Numbered from the stretch's first letter, positions 1 through 6,205 are shown. The stretch is 64,000 bases of DNA from Desulfovibrionaceae bacterium (GCA_028689675.1 JAQVCS010000005.1:17354-81353), one strand, 5' to 3'. Numbers and translations: made by a program. Notes: generated from the sequence alone by a model not told the origin.

Positions 1-21
1 AAGGCGTATATCCGTATTCAT
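1..21 (-). CDS. Start of a leftward gene, cut by the window edge
   Basis: The ATG at 21-19 overlaps the TGA stop of the preceding gene as ATGA, and a GGTGGGG-like ribosome site lies just upstream. Only MNTDIRL is visible. The overlap indicates translational coupling in the leftward phage operon. Nothing can be said about function. Confidence 0.45.
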
Positions 22-218
22 AGCCCCACCTTCTTCCTTACCAACGGTCTCTTTTCCCCATGCCCGCACAGCGCGCACGTTTCTGCCACCACCACCCGCG
101 CCCTGCCGTCCATAGTGCGCCACCGTTCGTCCCCAGCCGCCAGCCAGTGCGGCGATGTACAGCGCAGCACCCCGTGCTTAGGCGGCTCTAAGCAGTATAA
201 GCAAAGCTCTGGCTTCAT
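18..218 (-). CDS. Small zinc-ribbon-like phage protein
   Basis: A 66-residue protein with two Cys-x2-Cys pairs (CLYC near residue 6 and CALC near residue 48), as in small treble-clef or zinc-ribbon proteins. The open frame extends further upstream, but the ATG at 218 has an AGGAG ribosome site and begins five bases after the stop of the gene before it. The gene belongs to a leftward run of tiny Cys-rich genes. No specific family was recognised and a metal-binding fold is inferred from cysteine spacing only. Confidence 0.6.
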   Translation of the reverse strand: MKPELCLYCLEPPKHGVLRCTSPHWLAAGDERWRTMDGRARVVVAETCALCGHGEKRPLVRKKVGL

Positions 219-223
219 GCTCT

Positions 224-448
224 TCACTCCTGCCACCCAAACGTGCTGCCGTATGCTGTACTGCGCCGCTCTATAGTTTCCACGCCAAAATACTTGCGCG
301 GCGTAGCAAAAAACTCTCTGAAATCTGGCTTCAATTTTGCGCCGTTTTGCAGCAAAGGGCATCCCTTGCAATGCACGGCGTGCTTGCCGCAATACCACGC
401 GGGCACGGTGGCGCTCATGCGCTGGCAATAAATGGTCTCCGTGGGCAT
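224..448 (-). CDS. Small cysteine-rich phage protein
   Basis: A 74-residue protein beginning MPTETIYCQRM. It has a cluster of cysteines in its N-terminal half (YC, WYCGKH, HCKGC) that could hold one zinc, followed by a basic, aromatic C-terminal half. The ATG at 448 was preferred over the longer frame because a GGGGTGG ribosome site precedes it and the upstream gene stops at 453. A similar Cys/His cluster (CPKHDEDVF...CKGC) ends the RecT protein at 10.4 kb, so the two may share a zinc knuckle. Function unknown. Confidence 0.6.
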   Translation of the reverse strand: MPTETIYCQRMSATVPAWYCGKHAVHCKGCPLLQNGAKLKPDFREFFATPRKYFGVETIERRSTAYGSTFGWQE

Positions 449-452
449 AGTC

Positions 453-710
453 TTACCACCCCTTAGCCTGCCGCTTGGCACGGCAGCGATCGCATTCGAA
501 ATCGTAGGTCGGCTTGCCACAGGTATGGCAAAAGCGCTTGGCGGTAAGCACGGCCTCTGGCTTTTTCCAGCTTGCACGGCAAGATTTTGACGATGCTTGT
601 CGTGCCTTCTTCCTGCACGCTGGGCAGCGGCATGGCCGCGTGCCCGTAGTGCTAAAAATCACCCCGCAGTCGCAGCAAGTCTTTTGGCGTGTCTTCATCT
701 TCGTCTTCAT
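453..710 (-). CDS. Small double zinc-ribbon protein
   Basis: An 85-residue, very basic protein with four CxxC pairs: CCDC, CRCPAC, CHTC and CDRC. This suggests two zinc ribbons joined by a Lys/Arg-rich linker. The ATG at 710 follows a strong GGGGAGGGG ribosome site. It is the first of three closely packed leftward genes (710, 448, 218). Such proteins are common in phage early or accessory operons, where they may bind nucleic acid; that role is inferred. Confidence 0.6.
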   Translation of the reverse strand: MKTKMKTRQKTCCDCGVIFSTTGTRPCRCPACRKKARQASSKSCRASWKKPEAVLTAKRFCHTCGKPTYDFECDRCRAKRQAKGW

Positions 711-785
711 CGCCCCTCCCCAATTTATAATGCAAGATTCTATTTTATATAACTTTTTTTATGTAATCATTCTTCTTTGCCCCCC

Positions 786-1034
786 CTATAACATCATCAC
801 CTTTACAAGGTATTTTACCAAAATATTACAAGTGTTTGACGCCAATTTTACGAAGTCAGACCTACTTCCTTTCATAAGGACAGGACGCTGGATAAAAAAC
901 TCGCCAGCGAACTCTTCACACTTGCGGAGGTACTCAGACACGGAAAGCCCAAGCTCAGCCGAGCGCATGTCAATGAGCCGCTGGTGCGCGGCGTCAGTCT
1001 TGAAATTATTTTGTCTGTCTTTAGGGTTTTTCAT
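786..1034 (-). CDS. Small ribbon-helix-helix/MobC-like protein
   Basis: An 82-residue basic protein. The stretch from about residue 15 (AAHQRLIDMRSAELGLSVSE) resembles the ribbon-helix-helix part of MobC or Arc-type proteins, with the recurrent 'A-x-x-x-G-L-S-x-S-E-Y' pattern. The start overlaps the end of the HTH gene at 1021 by 14 bases, so the two are co-transcribed and probably coupled. It may bind DNA, but the family call is tentative because the fold is short and the C-terminal half matches nothing I recognise. Confidence 0.5.
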   Translation of the reverse strand: MKNPKDRQNNFKTDAAHQRLIDMRSAELGLSVSEYLRKCEEFAGEFFIQRPVLMKGSRSDFVKLASNTCNILVKYLVKVMML

Positions 1035-1260
1035 GGATTTTATGCTCTATGTCTCCAAAGTCAGAGTGTGTTGCCGCAGCCAGCCGTGCCATAGCCGCGC
1101 GCAGCTTGTCGGCGTTGGTGGAGGTCATGTCAAAACGATTTCCAGAAACAACGTGCAAAACAGTAGACGGAGTAACCCCAGCCTCTCTAGCAAGACCTCG
1201 GGCAGACATTCCCGTCAAGCTCAGGAAAAATAAAATTTCTTTAACGATAGGTGCTTTCAT
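1021..1260 (-). CDS. Cro/C1-type HTH regulator, probably leaderless
   Basis: A 79-residue protein with a helix-turn-helix around residues 19-45 (MSARGLAREAGVTPSTVLHV), typical of Xre/Cro-like phage regulators. It is the first gene of the leftward operon. Its promoter reads TTGACT at 1295-1290, a 17-base spacer, and AATCAT at 1272-1267, which puts the expected transcription start at or next to the ATG at 1260. No ribosome site is visible. A palindromic operator fills the promoter. The mRNA is therefore likely leaderless, as known for lambda cI made from PRM. Whether this or the protein at 1359 is the main repressor cannot be told from sequence. Confidence 0.65.
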   Translation of the reverse strand: MKAPIVKEILFFLSLTGMSARGLAREAGVTPSTVLHVVSGNRFDMTSTNADKLRAAMARLAAATHSDFGDIEHKIHEKP

Positions 1261-1265
1261 GTCTT

Positions 1266-1295
1266 AATGATTCCATAAGTAATCATTTAAGTCAA
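1266..1295 (-). promoter_or_regulatory. Operator 1a inside the leftward promoter
   Basis: The inverted repeat AATGATT-N8-AATCATT spans 1266-1287. On the minus strand it covers the spacer and -10 of a promoter with TTGACT as -35 (1295-1290) and AATCAT as -10. The same operator occurs at 2540-2561 in an equivalent promoter, and in part at 2506-2527. Confidence 0.65.
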
Positions 1296-1358
1296 CAAAA
1301 AGGCGTACCAATTACTCTTGGTGGTGGATACTTTTGTAATCATATAGTAGGAAAAATT

Positions 1359-1742
1359 ATGAAAAATTTATTTATCTCTACCATGAATAAACTTGCAAGC
1401 TCCATCAAACGAGAAGGGAGTATCAGGCAGGCGGCTATCAGTCTCGACATGAATCCGACGACTGTTTCCCGTTGGTTTTCAGAAGAAAGAAGCCCTGATT
1501 TTAAGCTGCTATGCCTATTACTGGAGCGATACGGGGTCGATATTGTTTTCCCTGAAGATGAGAAAATTTCCCCTGATGCTAGGCGAGTATTAGAGCTAGA
1601 GCATACGAACAAAGTTTTAGAAAAAAAGAACATAGAACTTCAGGCGCAAGTCGATATCCTGCGCGACATGATGCAGCAGCAACGCCCCGCCCCCCAGCAA
1701 GCACAGCTCCCCCTGCCAGAGCCAGCTAAAAAGGCGGGGTAG
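1359..1742 (+). CDS. HTH repressor with C-terminal coiled coil
   Basis: A 127-residue protein. Residues 10-45 form a helix-turn-helix (GSIRQAAISLDMNPTTVSRW). Residues 75-105 are rich in heptad Leu/Ile/Glu/Lys and should form a coiled coil for oligomerisation, followed by a Pro/Gln-rich tail. The ATG at 1359 has a TAGGA ribosome site; the longer upstream frame has none. It lies beside operator 1a, and identical operator half-sites recur at 2506 and 2540, so it is a good candidate for the protein that binds them. Repression of both flanking promoters is inferred. Confidence 0.65.
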   Translation: MKNLFISTMNKLASSIKREGSIRQAAISLDMNPTTVSRWFSEERSPDFKLLCLLLERYGVDIVFPEDEKISPDARRVLELEHTNKVLEKKNIELQAQVDILRDMMQQQRPAPQQAQLPLPEPAKKAG

Positions 1743-1839
1743 GCAGGGGGAAGTGCAACATTTTGCGGGGTAACTTTCGCAGGACGTAGAGAGCACGCAG
1801 CAACAAATAACCCCGCCGAAGCGGGGTAAAGGGGTAACT

Positions 1840-2097
1840 ATGAACCTGACACCAGAAGATATTAAAACCCTGCACTATGCTTGCAGTGAATTAAAATATC
1901 TTGAACTTGAAACAATATGGGGGACGCTTGTCGTTGATCTACTCTATAACTGTGAAGGTAAAGAGTATAGCGGCTTCCTTGAATGCAACGTCATGCAGGG
2001 CTTAGAAAAGCTTCCAGAAGGGCATCGCGATGCAACGCAAATTTTTTCATTCCGCGACATCATCTCTCTCAAGCTTTATACGCAGTCTGGGGGGTAG
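1840..2097 (+). CDS. Small acidic hypothetical protein
   Basis: An 85-residue protein starting MNLTPEDIKTLHYACSE, preceded by an AAAGGGGTAAC ribosome site and a GC-rich hairpin (about 1821-1840). It lies 97 bases after the coiled-coil repressor, on the same strand and before the terminator at 2280, so it may be its co-transcribed partner. No conserved domain was recognised. Its last 51 bases overlap the convergent frameshifted gene at 2047. Confidence 0.45.
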   Translation: MNLTPEDIKTLHYACSELKYLELETIWGTLVVDLLYNCEGKEYSGFLECNVMQGLEKLPEGHRDATQIFSFRDIISLKLYTQSGG

Positions 2098-2267
2098 ATT
2101 TTTCCCTATCTTTTCTTGCAGCTCGGCATCAGTCTCAAAGCCATTTATCATCATCCCCATAAGCTTGGTTGAAGCTATTGATATTTCTATGGGTATCTCG
2201 CTGAAGTCTGGGGCAGAGTAGCTGATAGTCCTTGCAAGTCCTCAAGCAATTCTTCTTCTTTCGTCAT
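2047..2267 (-). pseudogene. Small frameshifted gene, convergent with 1840-2097
   Basis: On the minus strand a clear start (ATG at 2267, ribosome site AGGGGAG) gives MTKEEELLEDLQGL, then runs into a stop. One frame over, about 60 residues of very protein-like sequence follow (IPIEISIASTKLMGMM ... LRIKLERDDVAE) to a TGA at 2049-2047. A single frame change near 2225-2235 would join the two parts into one protein of about 73 residues. I see no slippery heptamer, so a mutation or sequence error is likelier than programmed frameshifting. Confidence 0.4.
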
Positions 2268-2279
2268 AACAATCTCCCC

Positions 2280-2306
2280 TACCCCGTCCCACGCGGGGCT
2301 TTTTTA
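2280..2306 (+). terminator. Rho-independent terminator
   Basis: CCCCG, a short loop, CGGGG, then seven T. It would end rightward transcription from the repressor gene at 1359. Confidence 0.7.
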
Positions 2307-2318
2307 TTACCGCAAGCG

Positions 2319-2450
2319 TCAACGCTTCATAGACAGCCACATCCCCAGCACCAACCCGCCAAGCATCAGCAAAGCCGTCCTTATCCCCACAAGCATGGCT
2401 GCCATTACGCACACGCCTAAAAATAAAAGAAGCTGCCTCCACCTAACCAT
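2319..2450 (-). CDS. Small two-helix membrane protein
   Basis: A 43-residue protein, MVRWRQLLLFLGVCVMAAML and onward, made almost entirely of two hydrophobic segments with basic ends. The ATG at 2450 has a GGTGAAG ribosome site; an upstream ATG at 2516 would start inside the operator. It lies just left of the operator pair at 2506-2561, so repression could control it. Membrane location is clear from composition; a role in superinfection exclusion or lysis control would be guesswork. Confidence 0.5.
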   Translation of the reverse strand: MVRWRQLLLFLGVCVMAAMLVGIRTALLMLGGLVLGMWLSMKR

Positions 2451-2505
2451 ATAAAGCTCTTCACCAACCTGCCCTATCCATACTGGCAGATATTTTTTAG
2501 CACAA

Positions 2506-2561
2506 AATGATTCCATTTGTAAGCAAATGTCTTGACAAGAATGATTCCATTTGTAATCATT
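2506..2561 (+). promoter_or_regulatory. Operators 1b/1c and a rightward promoter
   Basis: A full AATGATT-N8-AATCATT palindrome occupies 2540-2561, and a half-degenerate copy lies at 2506-2527. TTGACA at 2532-2537 with AATCAT at 2555-2560 (17-base spacer) forms a rightward promoter whose spacer and -10 are the operator. The -35 falls in CTTGACAAG, itself palindromic, so a leftward promoter may overlap it. The layout matches the promoter at 1266-1295. Confidence 0.65.
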
Positions 2562-3125
2562 TACTCACGGACGGCAAGGAAGCCAAGCGAGTCAGCACAC
2601 AGTGCCCAAAGCGCGGAATATCTGCCAGAAGTAGCAGCCTGAACGGCAGGGAGGCGCAGTAGCATAAGCGAAAAGCCACGAACGAGGTTCATAGAGGGCT
2701 GTGGTTTCCAAGGTTTATGAGCATTACACATTGCCGCAGTGGGTCGGCGGTACGGGGATAGAGTGAGCCAGAATAGACTGGTTAAAGCGACAGGCCATGA
2801 AACCATCCGAAAAAGCAGGGAAGGTGAGTACCTGCATACGAAGGTGTGGTGAGCACTAGGCCGTAGAACCGTATATATATTTGGCACTATCATACCAGCG
2901 GCAAGGCTTACCCTTTGCTGCTGGGCATGGTGGTAGCCATTCCCCCACCAACGTGCCTTTCTGCTCTGGCAGGTACAAGACCACCGTGTACAGCAACGGG
3001 GTCATGCGCATACCTTCCTTTGTGCACGGGCGGCGGCTACACCTGAGCCGCCGCCCTAGTGGCAACAACGCGCGCGTGGCATAAAATCATACTAAAATCT
3101 AGTTGTTTTTTGGCTCAAAATGGCT
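2562..3125. other. Gene-poor stretch after the operator-controlled promoter
   Basis: About 560 bases follow the rightward promoter with no convincing rightward reading frame. Short inverted repeats such as CTGCC/GGCAG (about 2628-2653) and TGCCGC/GGCGGT (about 2732-2753) could fold in RNA. A strong 11-bp GC hairpin lies at about 3027-3057 without a T run. A 110-residue minus frame exists at 2561-2893, but it lacks a good ribosome site. One small minus-strand gene (2856-3005) looks better. Confidence 0.35.
2856..3005 (-). CDS. Possible 49-residue hypothetical protein
   Basis: MTPLLYTVVLYLPEQKGTLV and onward, 49 residues, with an AAAGGAAGG ribosome site about eight bases before the ATG at 3005. 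The protein starts hydrophobic and carries two Cys (PPCPAAKGKPC). A competing plus-strand frame (2881-3084) covers the same bases and cannot be excluded. The choice rests on the better ribosome site. No family recognised. Confidence 0.35.
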   Translation of the reverse strand: MTPLLYTVVLYLPEQKGTLVGEWLPPCPAAKGKPCRWYDSAKYIYGSTA

Positions 3126-3126
3126 A

Positions 3127-3144
3127 TTCTCTAGGAATAGAGAA
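3127..3144. promoter_or_regulatory. Palindrome upstream of the 298-residue gene
   Basis: TTCTCTA-GGAA-TAGAGAA is a perfect 7+7 inverted repeat 30 bases before the ATG at 3174, where a repressor would block transcription or initiation. Its sequence differs from the other operators in this region. No copy was seen elsewhere. Confidence 0.4.
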
Positions 3145-3173
3145 CATATAAGGTCTTTTGGAAGGTGACAAAC

Positions 3174-4070
3174 ATGGAAGAGAAAACAATTCCCATAGAC
3201 AAGCAACCAGATTTTCTTTTGACCATACACTTCCCACCAGAAACGAAAGACCCACAGCGTATTTTTGCCATAGCCTCAGACTACATAGAGGCTATGCAAG
3301 CATGTGATAAAATGCTGCTTAAGAGCTTTCCAACACAGATATGCCCAGTTTTTATTCTGGAACAAATAGAAACGGGCTCTATCAAGATATGGATTAAACA
3401 ATGCGTTGAAGCAATTGATGATGATGCATTAAAAAATATTGATTGGAAGCCAGCTATAGGAAAATATCTTGTTAAAGGGAAATATTTCCTCTTAAGTAAA
3501 CTTCAAGGTAAAAATTGCCTTCCCAATAAGGAAGAATTAACAGAAATATCAAACGGATTACATCAGTTAGCAAAAGAAAGTAATGCGCTAACACTGCCAA
3601 CATATGCTAAAATACCAGTCGTCTCAATTGCTGAAAGTTCAAAAACTATTAGTGAGGCTCTAGCAAATCTTAAGAGTAATGAAAATATAACTATTGAAAA
3701 TGATGATGGAAATATCTGTATAACAGCACAGCTAAAAATAACAGATGAAGATATAAAAAACCTGCTCATTAACAAAACAATAGAAAATACAAATGAACTT
3801 ATATTGATGCTGAGAAAGCCAGATTTTCTGGGTGAAACAAAATGGGAATTCAGATTAAATCGCAGAAATATGCCCGTATCAATTGCGCATAAAGATTGGC
3901 TATCCAGCTATCAGGCTGGCGACATTGACATTCGTCCAGGTGATGGGCTGCATGTGCGCATGAAAGAATCAATATCATACGACTTGAATGGTGAAGTCGT
4001 TAGCGAAGAACGCGAAATTGTCGAAGTAATAGCGGTGATAAGAAAAAAAGAACAGGCTACACTAATATAG
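3174..4070 (+). CDS. AT-rich hypothetical protein, moron candidate
   Basis: A 298-residue soluble protein starting MEEKTIPIDKQPDFLLTI. The ATG at 3174 has a GGAAGGTG ribosome site; the in-frame GTG at 3165 lies inside that site and is less likely. The gene is markedly more AT-rich than its neighbours. It has its own upstream palindrome and a terminator immediately after it (4089-4120), the usual layout of a lysogenically expressed 'moron'. The C-terminal part (GDGLHVRMKES ... EVVSEEREIVEVIAV) looks like a beta-rich domain. No family was recognised. Phage exclusion or host modulation are possible but unsupported. Confidence 0.6.
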   Translation: MEEKTIPIDKQPDFLLTIHFPPETKDPQRIFAIASDYIEAMQACDKMLLKSFPTQICPVFILEQIETGSIKIWIKQCVEAIDDDALKNIDWKPAIGKYLVKGKYFLLSKLQGKNCLPNKEELTEISNGLHQLAKESNALTLPTYAKIPVVSIAESSKTISEALANLKSNENITIENDDGNICITAQLKITDEDIKNLLINKTIENTNELILMLRKPDFLGETKWEFRLNRRNMPVSIAHKDWLSSYQAGDIDIRPGDGLHVRMKESISYDLNGEVVSEEREIVEVIAVIRKKEQATLI

Positions 4071-4084
4071 CTATTTTAGCATTC

Positions 4085-4254
4085 CCACAAGGGCGACTTC
4101 ATCCGAAGCCGCCCTTTTTTCATACGCATATTTCGCCCCCAGCTCACAAACGGCATCACAAGGGCGTTTCCTTCGCAGCCTTCACCACGGCGTAAAGGAG
4201 CTACCTTGCGCGGCGTGGGCTTAGGCTGGTCATCAGGGTCGGTTGTCAAAGAAC
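4085..4254. repeat. 170-bp direct repeat, copy 1
   Basis: Identical base for base to 5200-5369. Both copies open with the same terminator hairpin and end in GTCAAAGAAC, after which the sequences differ completely. The pair brackets one entire repressor cassette. Confidence 0.85.
4089..4120 (+). terminator. Terminator after the 298-residue gene (within repeat copy 1)
   Basis: AAGGGCG-CTTC/GAAG-CGCCCTT stem followed by a T run. It is repeated at 5204-5235 in copy 2, where it ends the small membrane-protein operon. Confidence 0.75.
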
Positions 4255-4255
4255 A

Positions 4256-4284
4256 TTGACAAACCAATACAACTAAATTAGTTC
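4256..4284 (+). promoter_or_regulatory. Promoter and operator 2a
   Basis: TTGACA at 4256-4261 is followed, 16 bases on, by TTAGTT as a possible -10. That -10 lies inside AACTAAATTAGTT (4271-4283), a perfect 6+1+6 palindrome. The next gene encodes the HTH protein expected to bind it. Confidence 0.55.
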
Positions 4285-4312
4285 TATAGCAAGAAAAAAA
4301 TTAGGTGGAAGC

Positions 4313-4648
4313 ATGGAACTAAAAAAACTGTTAGAGTCCTTCAAAAGAGGAGGACTCATGGACGATACTATGCGAGTTAATCTTGAGCGTAGGGCGGTTG
4401 AAATTTTCGAGAATAAGCGCATTGCTTTGGGAATGAGCGTTGACGCGCTTGCCGCAAAGCTATACCCAGAAGTTCCACTTGCAAATGCCAGAATGACCTT
4501 AAATAGACTTAGAAAGGCGCAGGTAACAGGAAAACCAAAAAGACTTCTCTTTGGTGATTTTATAGATATGTGCGCGGCTCTTGACCTTATCCCAGAAAGG
4601 GTTGTGACGCAGGCTGTCACTGAAGTACTCGAAAAAGAGACTAAATAA
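4313..4648 (+). CDS. HTH repressor of cassette 2
   Basis: A 111-residue protein with an Xre-like helix-turn-helix at about residues 40-75 (LGMSVDALAAKLYPEVPLAN). It is distantly similar in length and layout to the protein at 5921: both end in a motif of the type 'F-x-D-M-(V/C)-x-x-C-x-A-L-x-L', so they look like diverged members of one family. AGGTGG precedes the ATG. Copies of the palindrome AACTAAATTAGTT lie just upstream (4271) and downstream (4711 with one change, 4744), so autoregulation plus control of the downstream promoter is the likely job. Confidence 0.7.
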   Translation: MELKKLLESFKRGGLMDDTMRVNLERRAVEIFENKRIALGMSVDALAAKLYPEVPLANARMTLNRLRKAQVTGKPKRLLFGDFIDMCAALDLIPERVVTQAVTEVLEKETK

Positions 4649-4671
4649 CACAAAGCGTGGAACAAAAGGAA

Positions 4672-4697
4672 AAGCCGCTAATTATGCGGCTTTTTTT
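4672..4697 (+). terminator. Terminator after repressor 2
   Basis: AAGCCGC-loop-GCGGCTT followed by a T run, 24 bases after the repressor stop codon. It separates repressor expression from the next promoter. Confidence 0.8.
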
Positions 4698-4710
4698 GTT
4701 TATAAAAAAG

Positions 4711-4761
4711 AACTAAATTGGTTGAAATAATTGTTGACATACGAACTAAATTAGTTAATCT
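4711..4761 (+). promoter_or_regulatory. Operators 2b/2c and repressible promoter
   Basis: AACTAAATTgGTT at 4711-4723 and the perfect AACTAAATTAGTT at 4744-4756 flank TTGACA (4734-4739). The second palindrome fills the spacer up to TAATCT (4756-4761), so a bound repressor would block the promoter. This promoter drives the leader and the two small membrane genes. Confidence 0.7.
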
Positions 4762-4763
4762 GT

Positions 4764-4830
4764 TTTTGCGCACAGGGCACAGCCCCAGCGCAAGACAATT
4801 GACGCGAAGAAAGCCCTACCCAGATGCGAA
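4764..4830 (+). ncRNA. Structured 5' leader, shared with 6930-6985
   Basis: Immediately after the promoter, a TTGCG/CGCAA stem (4766-4770 with 4789-4793) encloses an ACAGGG...CCCC inner pairing. The leader at 6930 has the same stem, the same loop core (CAGGG, CACA, CCCC) and, further on, the same CTACCC-GATG element. A structured leader is well supported by the repeat. Its role (antitermination, processing, translation control) is unknown. Confidence 0.45.
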
Positions 4831-4932
4831 GCACTATGCGGGTGGAACTACTGGGGCAAGCTGGAGCAGACACGGTTGAAGCGTATAGACGGACGCCGTG
4901 AAAATGGTTATCTTGGATGTACGGAGATGAGA

Positions 4933-5100
4933 ATGCTTACATACTGGTCAAATATTTTTGGAATGCTCGGGGTTGCCATTATTGCCACGGCATTTTTTCG
5001 CCCAGAAGATTGGCAATGGGGCGTCTTCTCAGGTGCTGTTTTTATTTATATGGGTGCATGGTTCAGTGGTCTTTCACTTCCTGCAAAGCGAGGTAAATAA
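4933..5100 (+). CDS. Small membrane protein of cassette 2
   Basis: A 55-residue protein MLTYWSNIFGMLGVAIIATA and onward, with two hydrophobic segments around a WQWG turn. The ATG at 4933 has GGAG six bases upstream. The more upstream ATG at 4927 would touch that site. It is followed, with a one-base overlap, by another membrane peptide gene. Both depend on the repressible promoter at 4734. Expression only when repressor 2 is lost would suit a lysis, exclusion or toxic role, but no family is recognised. Confidence 0.5.
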   Translation: MLTYWSNIFGMLGVAIIATAFFRPEDWQWGVFSGAVFIYMGAWFSGLSLPAKRGK

Positions 5101-5186
5101 TGAGTCCCTATGTATATGTGCTTATTGGCGGTATCGTAACCGCAGTGTGCATTTTTATTTGCTATAAAAAGGGCTGGATTAACTAA
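5100..5186 (+). CDS. 28-residue single-span membrane peptide
   Basis: MSPYVYVLIGGIVTAVCIFI then a short basic tail CYKKGWIN. The start overlaps the previous stop as TAATG, which implies translational coupling. The peptide is one membrane helix with positive residues at its C-terminus, like small holin-type or toxin peptides. Function inferred from shape only. Confidence 0.45.
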   Translation: MSPYVYVLIGGIVTAVCIFICYKKGWIN

Positions 5187-5199
5187 CCCACACCACCAT

Positions 5200-5369
5200 C
5201 CACAAGGGCGACTTCATCCGAAGCCGCCCTTTTTTCATACGCATATTTCGCCCCCAGCTCACAAACGGCATCACAAGGGCGTTTCCTTCGCAGCCTTCAC
5301 CACGGCGTAAAGGAGCTACCTTGCGCGGCGTGGGCTTAGGCTGGTCATCAGGGTCGGTTGTCAAAGAAC
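5200..5369. repeat. 170-bp direct repeat, copy 2
   Basis: Exact copy of 4085-4254. It starts 13 bases after the membrane peptide gene and supplies its terminator (5204-5235). Confidence 0.85.
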
Positions 5370-5374
5370 GGAGC

Positions 5375-5389
5375 GTGACAACTTGTCAC
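5375..5389. promoter_or_regulatory. Orphan perfect palindrome
   Basis: GTGACAA-C-TTGTCAC begins six bases after repeat copy 2. This is a position like that of operator 2a after copy 1, but no repressor gene follows. It looks like the operator of a lost or distant regulator. Confidence 0.45.
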
Positions 5390-5838
5390 GGTTTCAAAAG
5401 TTCAAAGATTCAAGCAAGATTCATGAAAGATTCAAAAGCATTTTTGAGTTTCATTTCATTCTTTCATCTTTCAGCAATTCCGATGGTGAGTGTTTGAGCA
5501 AAGGGCAAAGTCTCCCCTTTGTAGGGTGACTCTGCCCGCGCTGGCGATTCCGTATGGAGCCGTGCCGTCGCTGTAGGCCTCATGCTGGATATGCAATCCG
5601 CATAAGTCAGGAGCTTTCCAGCATTGCACTGCCGCCTTCCCGCGTCTTCTCCTGTTTCGTCTCTGCGCTGCCAGCGTGGGTCGTGGTTCTGGCTGTTCTG
5701 CCCCTGCCGCCACTGTGTTGAGCCGTCCAGCAAGGGGGCGGGTTAAGCCCGCTGGTCTCCGCTCCGTTTACCCTGTCAGGGGAAGGTGGGGCGGTGTGCC
5801 TCTCGTGTTCCCTTTCTATGTGAAGAAAAAAGTTTCTC
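5390..5838. other. Unassigned stretch with possible regulatory RNA
   Basis: The first 75 bases are AT-rich with repeated GATTCA/TTCAAA words. The rest is GC-rich with inverted repeats, including CAAAGGG/CCCCTTTG (about 5496-5523) and, on the minus strand, a nested CCAGC...GCTGG and GCGGG...CCCGC structure (about 5727-5756). Two overlapping minus frames (5464-5733 and 5607-5870) read like leader ORFs found beside phage immunity RNAs such as C4/CI. I cannot show that either is a real gene. Confidence 0.3.
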
Positions 5839-5867
5839 TTGTCAAGTAAGATTTTATCTTCTATTGT
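5839..5867 (+). promoter_or_regulatory. Promoter with operator 3a
   Basis: TTGTCA (5839-5844), 17 bases, TATTGT (5862-5867). The spacer is TAAGATTTTATCTTC (5847-5861), one half-site of which matches the GAAGAT/ATCTTC operators at 6873 and 6906. Confidence 0.6.
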
Positions 5868-5920
5868 CACATGAAGAAAAAATCTGCTACAAAGGAGGCA
5901 AAAAAGGAGTGGCAGAGGAG

Positions 5921-6202
5921 ATGCTTACAAAAGAAGAAATGGAACTTTGCGACGATATTATCCGTCAGAAAATCACAGAAGAGCAAAAGCGGCTGGGAAA
6001 GTCTGACGAATATATCGGAACGTTGGCATTTGGCTGGATAAAAAGCCCGCGCATGAAAATGCAAGTTATCAAAGGGGCTTCCACAAAAAAACCGCAGCAG
6101 ATGCGCTTTACGGACATGGTTAATCTGTGTGAAGCGTTGGGTCTGTCTTGGGTTGACGTATCCAGAGACGCTTTGAAGGCGGTTAAGGCGGCGGGGAAGT
6201 AG
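5921..6202 (+). CDS. HTH repressor / antitoxin of cassette 3
   Basis: A 93-residue protein, MLTKEEMELCDDIIRQKITE and onward, of the same general family as the protein at 4313; the C-terminal FTDMVNLCEALGLSWVDVS is the shared part. An in-frame GTG at 5909 with AAAGGAGG ten bases before it is an equally good start and would add four residues. It lies three bases before a PemK/MazF-like gene, the standard antitoxin-toxin order. GAAGAT...ATCTTC operators on both sides suggest it also represses the promoter at 6898. Confidence 0.65.
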   Translation: MLTKEEMELCDDIIRQKITEEQKRLGKSDEYIGTLAFGWIKSPRMKMQVIKGASTKKPQQMRFTDMVNLCEALGLSWVDVSRDALKAVKAAGK

Positions 6203-6205
6203 TGT

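Noticed and set aside
2562..2890. Group II intron or retron RNA
   Set aside because: No domain V-type hairpin and no reverse transcriptase gene anywhere near.
2561..2893. 110-residue minus-strand frame
   Set aside because: No ribosome site, odd composition, and overlap with a better small ORF. Kept only as part of the unassigned stretch.
4076..4267. Minus-strand frame repeated at 5179-5364
   Set aside because: It lies within the 170-bp repeat, has no ribosome site and its ends differ between copies. The conserved element is better explained as a terminator plus spacer.
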